A stretch of DNA of 18,904 bases from an uncultured Bacteroides sp. (GTDB lineage: Bacteria > Bacteroidota > Bacteroidia > Bacteroidales > Bacteroidaceae), in assembly GCA_902388495.1 (NCBI GenBank), contig CABMPP010000047.1, positions 1 through 18,904 of the forward strand, written 5' to 3'. Below the pieces are notes generated by a model. That model saw only the letters and a program-made list of their open reading frames with translations. It made no database searches and was not told where the DNA came from. This document shows positions 1 to 8,699 of the stretch, piece by piece. The position numbers were made by a program, and so were the translations under genes. The stretch's first letter is position 1, and each line of letters starts with the position of its first letter.

Positions 1-27
1 TGTGCAAGTCCCTTCGGATGTGAAACC

Positions 28-76
28 CCTCCGCCCTACGGGCACCTCCCCTTTCAGGCGGAGGAGTTTGAGATAC
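28..76. repeat. REP-like palindromic intergenic repeat, left copy
   Basis: Positions 28-35 (CCTCCGCC) and 57-64 (GGCGGAGG) are perfect complements and can form an 8-bp stem around a 21-nt loop. Positions 39-76 occur again, exactly and in inverted orientation, at 18860-18897. This looks like a dispersed palindromic repeat of the kind found between Bacteroides genes. Function is unknown. It may act as a terminator-like structure for whatever lies upstream, but there is no clear T-run. Confidence 0.7.
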
Positions 77-133
77 TCCGTAAATTCCCATTTATGAACT
101 ATATATAGAAACTATAATCAAAGAATTAATATT

Positions 134-2410
134 ATGAGAAAACTGTTTGTACTGATTTGCTTTTTGAGCAGCGTGTGCTGGATGCAGGCTAAAGACTTCA
201 CCCAGTACGTCAGCCCTCTTGTGGGCACTTTATCTACTTTCGAACTTTCTACAGGTAATACCTATCCCGCCATTGCACGTCCCTGGGGCATGAACTTCTG
301 GACTCCGCAAACCGGCAAGATGGGCGATGGCTGGCAGTATGTATACACCGCCAATAAAATCCGTGGTTTTAAACAGACCCATCAGCCCAGTCCCTGGATC
401 AACGACTACGGTCAATTCTCCATCATGCCCGTTGTAGGCAAACCTGAGTTTGACGAAGACAAGCGTGCCAGCTGGTTTTCCCATAAAGGCGAGGTCGCTT
501 TGCCTCATTATTATAAGGTGTATCTGGCAGAGCATGATGTAGTGACCGAGTTTACTCCTACCGACCGTGCTGTCCTGTTCCGTTTCACTTTTCCGGAGAA
601 CGAACACTCTTACATCGTTGTAGATGCTTTCGATAAAGGCTCTTACATCAAGATACTGCCCGAACAGAACCGTATCATCGGCTATACCACCCGCAACAGT
701 GGCGGTGTTCCCGAGAACTTCAAGAACTATTTCGTGGTAGAGTTTGACAAGCCCTTCACTTATCGTGCTTCCGTTGCCGACGGTGTTCTGCAAGAAAACC
801 AGAACGAGCAGACTGCCGGACATGCAGGTGCCATTATCGGCTTTAAGACCCGTAAAGGGGAAATCGTCCATGCACGTGTTGCTTCTTCCTTCATTAGTCC
901 GGAGCAGGCCGAGCGCAATCTGAAAGAATTGGGCAATGATAGCTTCGATGCTTTGGTGCAGAAAGGGCAGGATGCCTGGAATCAGGTCCTGGGTAAGATA
1001 GAAGTAGAAGGCGGCAACCTCGATCAGTATCGCACTTTCTATTCCTGCTTGTATCGTTCGGTGCTTTTCCCCCGTGCTTTTTATGAGTTCGATGAGGCTG
1101 GTAATCCGGTTCATTACAGTCCTTATAACGGACAGGTATTGCCGGGCTATATGTACACTGATACCGGTTTTTGGGATACTTTCCGTTGCTTGTTCCCTTT
1201 CCTCAACCTGATGTACCCTTCAGTAAACAAGCAAATTCAGGAAGGTCTTATCAATACTTATAAGGAAAGCGGTTTCTTCCCTGAATGGGCCAGTCCCGGA
1301 CATCGTGGCTGTATGATTGGTAACAACTCCGCCTCCATCCTTGCCGATGCCTATCTGAAAGGCGTTAAGGTGGATGATGTGAAGACGCTTTACGAAGGCT
1401 TGATTCACGGAACCAACAACGTGCATCCCGAAGTTTCCTCCACCGGCCGTCTCGGCTATGAATATTACAATGAATTGGGCTATGTACCCTACGATGTCAA
1501 TATCAATGAGAATGCCGCCCGCACCTTGGAGTACGCTTACGATGACTGGTGTATTTATCAGATGGCCAAAGCCCTGGACCGTCCGAAGAAGGAACAGAAA
1601 CTCTTCGCCGAACGTGCCATGAACTATAAGAACGTATTCGACAAGGAAAGTAAACTGATGCGCGGTCGTAACAAAGATGGTAAGTTCCAGTCTCCTTTCT
1701 CACCGCTGAAGTGGGGAGATGCCTTCACGGAAGGTAACAGTTGGCACTATTCATGGTCAGTATTCCACGATCCGCAAGGCTTGATAGACTTGATGGGCGG
1801 CAAGGAATCGTTCGTTCAGATGCTCGACTCCGTCTTCATCGTGCCTCCTTTGTTTGACGACAGCTATTACGGCCAGGTTATCCACGAGATTCGTGAGATG
1901 ACGGTGATGAACATGGGTAATTATGCTCACGGCAATCAGCCTATCCAACACATGATCTACATGTACAACTATGCCGGTCAGCCGTGGAAAGCGCAATATT
2001 GGTTGCGCCAGGTAATGAACCGCATGTACACTGCTGGTCCCGACGGATATTGTGGCGACGAGGATAACGGGCAGACTTCTGCCTGGTATGTATTCTCTGC
2101 TTTGGGCTTCTATCCTGTTTGTCCGGGCACGGATGAGTATGTCTTGGGTGCTCCTTTGTTTAAGAAAGCAACGCTCCACTTTGAAAACGGCAACTCAATG
2201 ACCATTGACGCTGCGGATAATACTTCCGATAATATCTATATCGAATCTCTCCAGCTCAATGGCAATGACTATACGAAGAATTATCTGAAGCACGGTGATC
2301 TGCAACGTGGCGGTGTCTTGAAGTTTAACATGGGCAATCAGCCTAATATGCAGAGAGGTACGCAACAGGAAGACCTTCCGTATTCTTTTTCTAACGAGAT
2401 AAAGAAATAA
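134..2410 (+). CDS. GH92 exo-alpha-mannosidase, alpha-1,2 type (BT3990-like)
   Basis: A 758-residue calcium-dependent, inverting exo-alpha-mannosidase predicted to remove alpha-1,2-mannose from high-mannose N-glycans in the periplasm. A type I signal peptide ends near A19 (WMQA/KDF), with no lipobox. An N-terminal beta-sandwich (about 20-260) precedes the (alpha/alpha)6 catalytic barrel. W88, E533 (in TEGNSW), H584-E585 (in VIHEI), and D642 and D644 (in GDEDNGQ) fall at the same numbers I recall for B. thetaiotaomicron BT3990. There E533 is the general acid, D642/D644 form the base site, and W88/H584/E585 give alpha-1,2 specificity at the +1 subsite. That agreement implies a close orthologue. 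ATG 134 is the first start and gives a proper signal peptide. The gene is separated from susC by 307 nt and a palindromic element, so it is probably its own transcription unit. Family is certain; linkage is inferred. Confidence 0.95.
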   Translation: MRKLFVLICFLSSVCWMQAKDFTQYVSPLVGTLSTFELSTGNTYPAIARPWGMNFWTPQTGKMGDGWQYVYTANKIRGFKQTHQPSPWINDYGQFSIMPVVGKPEFDEDKRASWFSHKGEVALPHYYKVYLAEHDVVTEFTPTDRAVLFRFTFPENEHSYIVVDAFDKGSYIKILPEQNRIIGYTTRNSGGVPENFKNYFVVEFDKPFTYRASVADGVLQENQNEQTAGHAGAIIGFKTRKGEIVHARVASSFISPEQAERNLKELGNDSFDALVQKGQDAWNQVLGKIEVEGGNLDQYRTFYSCLYRSVLFPRAFYEFDEAGNPVHYSPYNGQVLPGYMYTDTGFWDTFRCLFPFLNLMYPSVNKQIQEGLINTYKESGFFPEWASPGHRGCMIGNNSASILADAYLKGVKVDDVKTLYEGLIHGTNNVHPEVSSTGRLGYEYYNELGYVPYDVNINENAARTLEYAYDDWCIYQMAKALDRPKKEQKLFAERAMNYKNVFDKESKLMRGRNKDGKFQSPFSPLKWGDAFTEGNSWHYSWSVFHDPQGLIDLMGGKESFVQMLDSVFIVPPLFDDSYYGQVIHEIREMTVMNMGNYAHGNQPIQHMIYMYNYAGQPWKAQYWLRQVMNRMYTAGPDGYCGDEDNGQTSAWYVFSALGFYPVCPGTDEYVLGAPLFKKATLHFENGNSMTIDAADNTSDNIYIESLQLNGNDYTKNYLKHGDLQRGGVLKFNMGNQPNMQRGTQQEDLPYSFSNEIKK

Positions 2411-2437
2411 GCATATAGTAATAATCCATTAATAGAC

Positions 2438-2587
2438 AAGGCTGTCTCAAAAAACGGTTTTACTATCATTTTGTTCTTTTGTAGAGAACTTTATGAAGAT
2501 TTTCTCCTACTTGTATGTGGAAAGCAGAATCTTCATTAAGTGCTGAATGACAGAATGGTACGCAAATCGGTTATTTGGGACAGCCTT
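2438..2587. repeat. 150-bp imperfect palindromic element (MITE-like)
   Basis: The ends 2438-2451 (AAGGCTGTCTCAAA) and 2574-2587 (TTTGGGACAGCCTT) are inverted repeats with one mismatch in 14. The arms keep partial complementarity inwards for about 40 bases. A nested perfect 9-bp pair, ATGAAGATT at 2493-2501 with AATCTTCAT at 2528-2536, sits near the centre. The whole element can fold as one long interrupted hairpin. No coding frame of note lies inside it and no target-site duplication is obvious. It could be a non-autonomous mobile element, and it may also end transcription from the GH92 gene, since a T-rich run follows at 2586-2595. Confidence 0.6.
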
Positions 2588-2717
2588 TTCTTTTTATGGT
2601 TAACGAAAAAAAATATCTTTTTGGCTAAGTGTATTTTCAGGCACTGTTGTTTTATATACGAAAGCGAGAGAATGAATCTCTTGAAGTAACCATATGTATA
2701 ACCTATAAATTTTGTTT
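2588..2717 (+). promoter_or_regulatory. Leader and probable promoter region of the susC operon
   Basis: This AT-rich stretch must hold the promoter for the main operon if the upstream palindrome ends transcription. TATCTTTTTG at 2622-2631 resembles the Bacteroides -7 box (TAnnTTTG) but has two extra T residues, so I do not assign it. A small hairpin at 2665-2683 has a 7-bp stem including one G-T pair and a 5-nt loop. TAACC occurs twice 12 bp apart, at 2687-2691 and 2699-2703, just before the gene, and could be part of a regulator or sigma-factor site. All of this is suggestive only. Confidence 0.3.
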
Positions 2718-5700
2718 ATGAAAGACAATCATGCTTTTCAAAGTTCGACTTTCATGCGGGCTTTATTAGTCTTGTTGTTCATGGCGGTTTCTGTTCAGTG
2801 GGGTTTTGCCCAGTTGAACTTGAATGTGTCCCGTGCTACACTAGGAACAGTCATCGAACAAATCAAATCTCAATCAAAGTATCAATTTTTTTGTGACGAC
2901 AAGCTGGCGGCATTGTCAGTAGAAAACGTCAAGGTGAAGGATGCATCCATAGAAGACGCTTTGAATGCCATTCTCAAAGGGAAAAACATCTCGTATAAGG
3001 TAGAGGACAACATCGTTTATCTTTCAGAGAAAATCGCTTCACAACAAGAAGGTAACCAGCAAGGCAAGGAACGTACGATTACGGGCGTCGTGTCGGATGA
3101 CATGGGACCGCTGATTGGCGTCAACGTGTTGGTAAAAGGCAGCAGCAACGGTTGTATCACCGACCTGGACGGTAACTTCACGCTGACAACGACCGAAGCA
3201 AACCCCGTCATTGTGCTTTCCTACATTGGCTATAAGTCGCAGGAAATTGCTGTGAAAGGTTCGGAACCTATCAATGTAATGATGGAGAATGATACGCAAA
3301 TGATCGAAGAGGTGGTAGTTACCGCTCTCGGTATCAAGCGTGCTACGAAAGCGTTGAGCTACAATGTGCAGGAAGTGAAGAGTGACGAGCTGACTCGTGT
3401 AAAGGATGCCAACCTTGTAAACTCTTTGTCCGGTAAGGTGGCCGGTGTTACTATCAATGCCAGTTCCTCCGGTGTGGGTGGTGCCAGTAAGGTAGTGATG
3501 CGTGGTACGAAAGGTATCGACCAGTCCAGCAACGCCCTGTATGTAATCGACGGTGTGCCTATGTTCAATCTTTCAGGTGAAGGCGGCCAGGAATTCGACT
3601 CCAAAGGCTCTTCGGAAGCTATTGCCGACATCAACCCGGAAGATATCGAATCCATGTCTGTACTGACGGGTGCTGCCGCTGCCGCTTTGTATGGTAGCCA
3701 CGCTGCCAACGGTGCCATTGTCATCACTACAAAGAAAGGTAAAGAAGGACGTCTGAGTGTAACCGTATCGCAGAATACAGAATTCCTCCGTCCGTTTGTT
3801 ACTCCCAAGTTCCAAAACTCATACGGTACGGGTGACCTGATGGCCAGCTCCGGTTCTGTAGAAAGAAGCTGGGGTAATAAACTGAACTCTTCCAACTATA
3901 TGGGATTCAACCCTATAAATGACTTCCTGAGAACCGGTGTTGTAGCTACTGAGACTGTATCTTTGTCTACCGGTACGGAAAAGAACCAGACTTACTTCTC
4001 TGCAAGTGCCGTAAATTCTGCAGGTATGGTTCCTAACAACGATTACGACCGTTATAACTTTACGTTCCGTAACACCACTTCTTTCTTGAACGATAAGATG
4101 ACCCTGGACGTAAGTGCTTCTTATATCAAGCAGAAAGACCAGAATATGGTTAACCAGGGTACTTACTCCAACCCGTTGGTTACAGCTTACTTGTTTCCGC
4201 GTGGTGACGACTGGAACGAGGTCAAGATGTATGAACGTTGGGATACTTCACGCAACATCTATACGCAATATTGGCCGCAAGGTATCGATACCTTTACGGG
4301 ACAGAACCCTTACTGGATTGCATACCGCAACCTGCGTGAGAACAACAAAGACCGCTATATGCTGAGTGGTAGTCTGAACTACAAGATTCTGGACTGGTTG
4401 AGCGTAGCAGGCCGTATCCGTGTAGACAACTCTAACAGTACTTATACTGAAAAGCTGTATGCCACCAGTAACACAACGCTGACCGAAGGTTCTAATAACG
4501 GTTTGTACGGCATCTCTACTACAGCCGACAGACAAACTTATGCCGACTTCATGGTGAACATCAACAAGAACTTCGGTGAAGACTTCAGTTTCCAAGCCAA
4601 CATCGGTGCTTCTTTGTCGGATATGCAGCAAGACGTACTGCAGAACCGTGGTCCTATCAGTGAAGACGGTATTCCTAACGTATTCAACGTATTCCAGTTG
4701 GACGACAGCAAGACGAAGCGTACACAGTCCGGTTTCCATGATCAGACTCAATCTCTCTTTGCCAGTGTTGAATTGGGATATAAGAGCATTTACTATCTGA
4801 CCCTGACCGGACGTTCGGACTGGCCTTCACAGTTGGCAGGTCCTAACTCTACACAGAGTGCCTTCCTTTATCCTTCAGTCGGTGGTTCTGTTATTTTGTC
4901 CGAACTGTTGAAGTTGCCCGAGCAGATTTCCTTCTTGAAGGTACGCGGTTCATTCGCTTCCGTCGGTCTTCCTTTCCCGCGCTTCCTGGCCAATCCTACT
5001 TACTCCTGGGATAACTCCAATAAGGTATGGCAGTCAAAGCGTAACTATCCGATGTACAACCTGAAACCGGAGCGGACAGACTCATGGGAAGTTGGTCTTA
5101 CTGCCCGTTTCCTGAAACACTTCAATCTGGATTTGGCTCTTTATACTACCAAGACATATAACCAGACTTTCGACCCGAAAATCTCAGTATCTTCCGGTTA
5201 CTCTACGCTCTATGTACAGACGGGTAGCGTACAGAATAAGGGTATTGAACTCGGACTGGGTTACTCCAACGAATGGGGAAAATTCAAATGGTCCAGCAAC
5301 TATGTATTCAGTGCCAACGACAACAAAATTCTTGAATTGCTTGAGAACTATGTACACCCCGAAACCGGTGCCATCATTACTAAAGAACGTCTGGACGTAG
5401 GCGGTATGGGTCAGGCACGTTTCATCCTGAAGAAGGGTGGTTCTTTGGGTGACCTTTATTCTACAGCCGACCTGCAACGCGACAACAACGGTAACGTCAT
5501 GGTGGACCAAAACGGTAGCGTAACTGCTAACTATAATGCAGAAGACATCAAGCTGGGTAGTGTGTTTGCCAAATGCAACATGTCATGGAGAAACGACTTC
5601 AGCTGGAAGAACCTGAACTTCGGTTTCATGCTTTCTGCACGTATCGGCGGTATTGTTTACTCTGCTACACAGGCTGCTATGGATATGTATGGCGTATCGG

Positions 5701-6062
5701 CTTCAACCGAAGCTGCGCGTGATAACGGCGGTGTTTGGGTGAACGGTTCGGACAAGGTGAACGCACAGAAGTGGTACACTACTATCGGTTCTCAATCGGG
5801 TATTCCTCAATACTATACTTACAGTGCAACGAACCTGCGCCTTCAGGAAGCCAGCATCGGCTATACCATTCCGAAAGACAAACTTTGGAATGTAGCTGAC
5901 GTAACGGTTTCTTTGGTAGGACGTAACTTGTGGATGATTTACTGCAAGGCTCCTTTCGATCCGGAAGCTGTAGCATCTACCGGTAACTACTATCAGGGTA
6001 TCGATAACTTTATGACGCCAAGTGCACGCAGCCTTGGATTCAATGTAAGATTCAAATTCTAA
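2718..6062 (+). CDS. SusC-like TonB-dependent outer-membrane glycan transporter with STN domain
   Basis: A 1114-residue outer-membrane barrel that, with the SusD next door, imports oligosaccharides using TonB energy. The signal peptide runs to A31 (GFA/Q). Residues about 33-105 form an STN (secretin/TonB N-terminal) domain. Next come a carboxypeptidase-regulatory-like domain (about 119-195), a TonB-box-like segment (EEVVVTALG from E197), a plug with the typical VVMRGT and ALYVIDGVP segments (about 210-330), and the barrel. The chain ends in NVRFKF, a normal barrel terminus. The STN domain marks the signal-transducing subclass, which touches a FecR-type anti-sigma factor in the periplasm. A TTG at 2712 is in frame, but ATG 2718 is preferred. 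SusD follows after 20 nt. Substrate is inferred from the neighbours to be high-mannose N-glycan. Confidence 0.96.
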   Translation: MKDNHAFQSSTFMRALLVLLFMAVSVQWGFAQLNLNVSRATLGTVIEQIKSQSKYQFFCDDKLAALSVENVKVKDASIEDALNAILKGKNISYKVEDNIVYLSEKIASQQEGNQQGKERTITGVVSDDMGPLIGVNVLVKGSSNGCITDLDGNFTLTTTEANPVIVLSYIGYKSQEIAVKGSEPINVMMENDTQMIEEVVVTALGIKRATKALSYNVQEVKSDELTRVKDANLVNSLSGKVAGVTINASSSGVGGASKVVMRGTKGIDQSSNALYVIDGVPMFNLSGEGGQEFDSKGSSEAIADINPEDIESMSVLTGAAAAALYGSHAANGAIVITTKKGKEGRLSVTVSQNTEFLRPFVTPKFQNSYGTGDLMASSGSVERSWGNKLNSSNYMGFNPINDFLRTGVVATETVSLSTGTEKNQTYFSASAVNSAGMVPNNDYDRYNFTFRNTTSFLNDKMTLDVSASYIKQKDQNMVNQGTYSNPLVTAYLFPRGDDWNEVKMYERWDTSRNIYTQYWPQGIDTFTGQNPYWIAYRNLRENNKDRYMLSGSLNYKILDWLSVAGRIRVDNSNSTYTEKLYATSNTTLTEGSNNGLYGISTTADRQTYADFMVNINKNFGEDFSFQANIGASLSDMQQDVLQNRGPISEDGIPNVFNVFQLDDSKTKRTQSGFHDQTQSLFASVELGYKSIYYLTLTGRSDWPSQLAGPNSTQSAFLYPSVGGSVILSELLKLPEQISFLKVRGSFASVGLPFPRFLANPTYSWDNSNKVWQSKRNYPMYNLKPERTDSWEVGLTARFLKHFNLDLALYTTKTYNQTFDPKISVSSGYSTLYVQTGSVQNKGIELGLGYSNEWGKFKWSSNYVFSANDNKILELLENYVHPETGAIITKERLDVGGMGQARFILKKGGSLGDLYSTADLQRDNNGNVMVDQNGSVTANYNAEDIKLGSVFAKCNMSWRNDFSWKNLNFGFMLSARIGGIVYSATQAAMDMYGVSASTEAARDNGGVWVNGSDKVNAQKWYTTIGSQSGIPQYYTYSATNLRLQEASIGYTIPKDKLWNVADVTVSLVGRNLWMIYCKAPFDPEAVASTGNYYQGIDNFMTPSARSLGFNVRFKF

Positions 6063-6082
6063 CAGATTAAAGACAGAAAACA

Positions 6083-7663
6083 ATGAAAAAATCAATTATA
6101 AAAATCGCTATATGTGGCGGTATGTTAGTTGGCTCGTTGTCATCTTGTACGGACAATTATATGGATTACAATACAAATCCGTATGAATCGACCAAAGACG
6201 AGATGGATCGTGACGCTTATCTAATCCGTTCGGCTTTGACCGGTATGCAGGGATATGTGATTCCTACGGATGTAAACCTTAATCAGTTCCTGGAATGTTT
6301 GCTGGGTGGTCCTTACGGAGGTTATCTGGCTGAATCAAACTCAGGTTTCAACAACCGTTTCTCTAATTATAACCAGTCTCAAGACTGGGTAGGCAAGTTA
6401 TATAAGGATGTCATTCCTAATGTATATGCCAACTATGCACAGTTGGAAGCTTCTACGGAAGATCCGGTCTATTTGTCCGTAGGCAAGGTGGTGAAAGTGG
6501 CTGCCATTCTGCGTGTGACGGATGGATATGGTCCTATCCCTTACTCTCAGTTGGGTGCAAACGGTGACTTAGTAGCTCCGTTGGATACACAGAAGAAGGT
6601 TTATGAAACCATGTTGGGCGAACTGGATGAAGCTATTACCGGTTTGTTGGCACACCGTACGGAAACATTCTCCTCAAAAGCGGATAAAGTATATGCCGGT
6701 AAGGTGGAACAATGGATTAAGTTGGCCAATTCTTTGAAGTTGCGTATGGCAATGAGAATGGTTTATGTCGATCCCGCCACGGCGCAGGCAAAGGCTTTGG
6801 AAGCAATAGACTCTGAAAAGGGTGGCGTACTTACTTCCAATGCAGATAATGCAACCATTCAGGCTACTACCAACCCGTTCAGAGTTATTATGTATGAGTA
6901 CAACGGCGGTGACTCTCGCATTGCAGCGGATATCACAGCTTATATGAACGGTTATAAAGACCCGCGTCGAGACAAGTATTTCACCGAGTCTGCCTTTACA
7001 GATGCCGATGGTGTGAAGAACGGTTATCATGGCATTCGTTTGGGAACGGAACCCATTCCGAGTGAAACGGCTCATAAGTATTCCAATATGAATGTGGCTG
7101 CCGATACCAAGTTGGTATGGATGACGGCTGCCGAAGTTGCTTTCCTGCGTGCCGAAGGTGCACTGCGCGGATGGAACATGGGTGGAACTGCCGAGAGCTT
7201 CTATAAGAAAGGTGTAGAACTGTCGTTCGACCAATGGGGAGCTTCCGGTGCGGACTCTTACCTGGAAGATGCTGGCAGCCAGCCCGATCTGTACAAAGAC
7301 CCGCTGGGTACTTACAGTTACAACGGTTCCCAACCTACCATCACCATCAAGTACGAGAATGGTGCTGCTTTTGAAACCAACCTGGAAAGAATCATCACCC
7401 AGAAGTGGATTGCAATGTTCCCGTTGGGCAATGAAGCATGGGCTGAATTCCGTCGTACCGGTTATCCCCGCCTGATGACGGCTGCCGTAAACAAGAACAA
7501 GGCCGAAGTGCCCGAAGGTACTTTCCCGCGTCGTTTGCCTTATCCGCAGGATGAGTACAAGGACAATGGTGCGAATGTACAGAAGGCTATGCAGGATTTG
7601 ACTCCTTCTAATGATAGAATGTCATCCAGAGTATGGTGGGATTGCAATCCTAATATCAAATAA
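6083..7663 (+). CDS. SusD-like surface glycan-binding lipoprotein
   Basis: A 526-residue SusD/RagB-family lipoprotein that caps the SusC barrel and binds the glycan at the cell surface. The lipobox is LSSC with lipidated C22, followed by TDNYMD. The N-terminal segment with DRDAYLIRSALTGMQGY, and the late segment in which RIITQKWIAMFPLGNEAWAEFRRTGYPRL can be read in parts, are typical of the SusD-like-2 type of helical TPR fold. The length is usual for the family. It starts 20 nt after the susC stop and ends 11 nt before the next gene, so it is certainly co-transcribed. The exact ligand is not visible in the sequence. Confidence 0.95.
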   Translation: MKKSIIKIAICGGMLVGSLSSCTDNYMDYNTNPYESTKDEMDRDAYLIRSALTGMQGYVIPTDVNLNQFLECLLGGPYGGYLAESNSGFNNRFSNYNQSQDWVGKLYKDVIPNVYANYAQLEASTEDPVYLSVGKVVKVAAILRVTDGYGPIPYSQLGANGDLVAPLDTQKKVYETMLGELDEAITGLLAHRTETFSSKADKVYAGKVEQWIKLANSLKLRMAMRMVYVDPATAQAKALEAIDSEKGGVLTSNADNATIQATTNPFRVIMYEYNGGDSRIAADITAYMNGYKDPRRDKYFTESAFTDADGVKNGYHGIRLGTEPIPSETAHKYSNMNVAADTKLVWMTAAEVAFLRAEGALRGWNMGGTAESFYKKGVELSFDQWGASGADSYLEDAGSQPDLYKDPLGTYSYNGSQPTITIKYENGAAFETNLERIITQKWIAMFPLGNEAWAEFRRTGYPRLMTAAVNKNKAEVPEGTFPRRLPYPQDEYKDNGANVQKAMQDLTPSNDRMSSRVWWDCNPNIK

Positions 7664-7674
7664 GAATAACGATC

Positions 7675-8691
7675 ATGAAAAATAGAATGAAAAATATATT
7701 CATAGCAGCTTCCTGCTTCGCTGCCGTAACTTGTTTCACTGCATGCGACGACTGGACGGAAGTAGAGAACGTGAAGATCAATACGCCCGGCGTTGAAGAA
7801 CTGAACCCGGAGCAGTATGCCAAGTATTTGCAGAATCTGGTTGAGTACAAGAATTCGGATCACAAGGTGGTTTACGCCTGGTTCGACAATAGCGAGAAAG
7901 TTCCTTTCAGCCGCGGACAGCACATCAGTGATGCACCCGACAGTCTGGATGTAATCTCCATGATGTATCCCGGCGAACTGGCAGAGTTCGAACGGACCGA
8001 TATGGAGACCGTACGTGCCAAAGGAACGAAAGTGGTTTATACCATCAGCTTCGACAAGATCCAGAAGGAATATACGGATAAAGTAAAAGAAGGTACCGAA
8101 AGCGGCACTTTCGACGCTTATCTGAGTGCGGAACTGACGAAGCAGATTGGCTATGCAGATGACTTTGACGGTATCATTGCAGGTTATAAAGGAACAAGTC
8201 CTGTCTACATGTCTGCCGAGCAGAAGGCGGAAGCCAAGAAGTATCAGGATGCTTTCTTCGGTGCTATCTCCACTTGGAGAAGCAGCAATACTGCCAAGTT
8301 GCTGACGTTCCAGGGATATCCTGAGAATCTGATCGGACAGACTCTTCTGTCAGATTGCAAGCATATCATCCTGGCTACGGATAATGTAGCGGACGATGCG
8401 CAGCTTTCAGTCGTGGCTCGTCTTGCAATGATTGCATCCGATGTTCCGACAGACCGTTTCGTTGTAGCTGTCTCTACCGTTTCGCTGGATTCATCGGACA
8501 AGGCTACCGGATTTTATGGCTCGGACAGAGCTTTGTCGGAAGCTGCTTATTGGACTACCGAACCGTCTGACGATTATACCCGTGCCGGACTGGCCATCTA
8601 TAATGTGCAGAACGACTATTACAATGCCGGTAACTCTTACCAGTATGTGAAAGAGGCTATTAATATTATGAACCCTGCTCCTAAAAAATAA
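7675..8691 (+). CDS. GH18-like lipoprotein without catalytic residues; probable surface glycan-binding protein
   Basis: A 338-residue lipoprotein with lipobox FTAC (C24), followed by DDW, an acidic start that favours export to the cell surface. The fold looks like GH18 of the endo-beta-N-acetylglucosaminidase kind: VVYTISFDKI, then YADDFDGIIAGYKG, and later LATDN strands. The GH18 signature DGxDxDxE is degenerate here. D165-G166 remain, but the next three key positions are I168, G170 and K172, so the catalytic aspartate and glutamate are gone. By position it matches BT3985 of the B. thetaiotaomicron high-mannose locus. It probably binds the glycan or core without cutting. A second ATG at 7687 would also give a lipoprotein signal. 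The gap to SusD is 11 nt and to the next gene 8 nt. Confidence 0.85.
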   Translation: MKNRMKNIFIAASCFAAVTCFTACDDWTEVENVKINTPGVEELNPEQYAKYLQNLVEYKNSDHKVVYAWFDNSEKVPFSRGQHISDAPDSLDVISMMYPGELAEFERTDMETVRAKGTKVVYTISFDKIQKEYTDKVKEGTESGTFDAYLSAELTKQIGYADDFDGIIAGYKGTSPVYMSAEQKAEAKKYQDAFFGAISTWRSSNTAKLLTFQGYPENLIGQTLLSDCKHIILATDNVADDAQLSVVARLAMIASDVPTDRFVVAVSTVSLDSSDKATGFYGSDRALSEAAYWTTEPSDDYTRAGLAIYNVQNDYYNAGNSYQYVKEAINIMNPAPKK

Positions 8692-8699
8692 CGAATACC

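Noticed and set aside
67..100. Bacteroides promoter (TTTG at 67-70 and a -7 box near 93-100) for the first GH92
   Set aside because: The downstream segment TATGAACT does not match TAnnTTTG, and the TTTG lies inside the REP-like repeat.
2438..2587. Insertion sequence remnant
   Set aside because: No transposase fragment or target duplication can be seen. Only the palindromic structure is supported.
2712..2717. TTG 2712 as start of SusC
   Set aside because: It adds only two residues before ATG 2718, which is the stronger start and gives a normal signal peptide.
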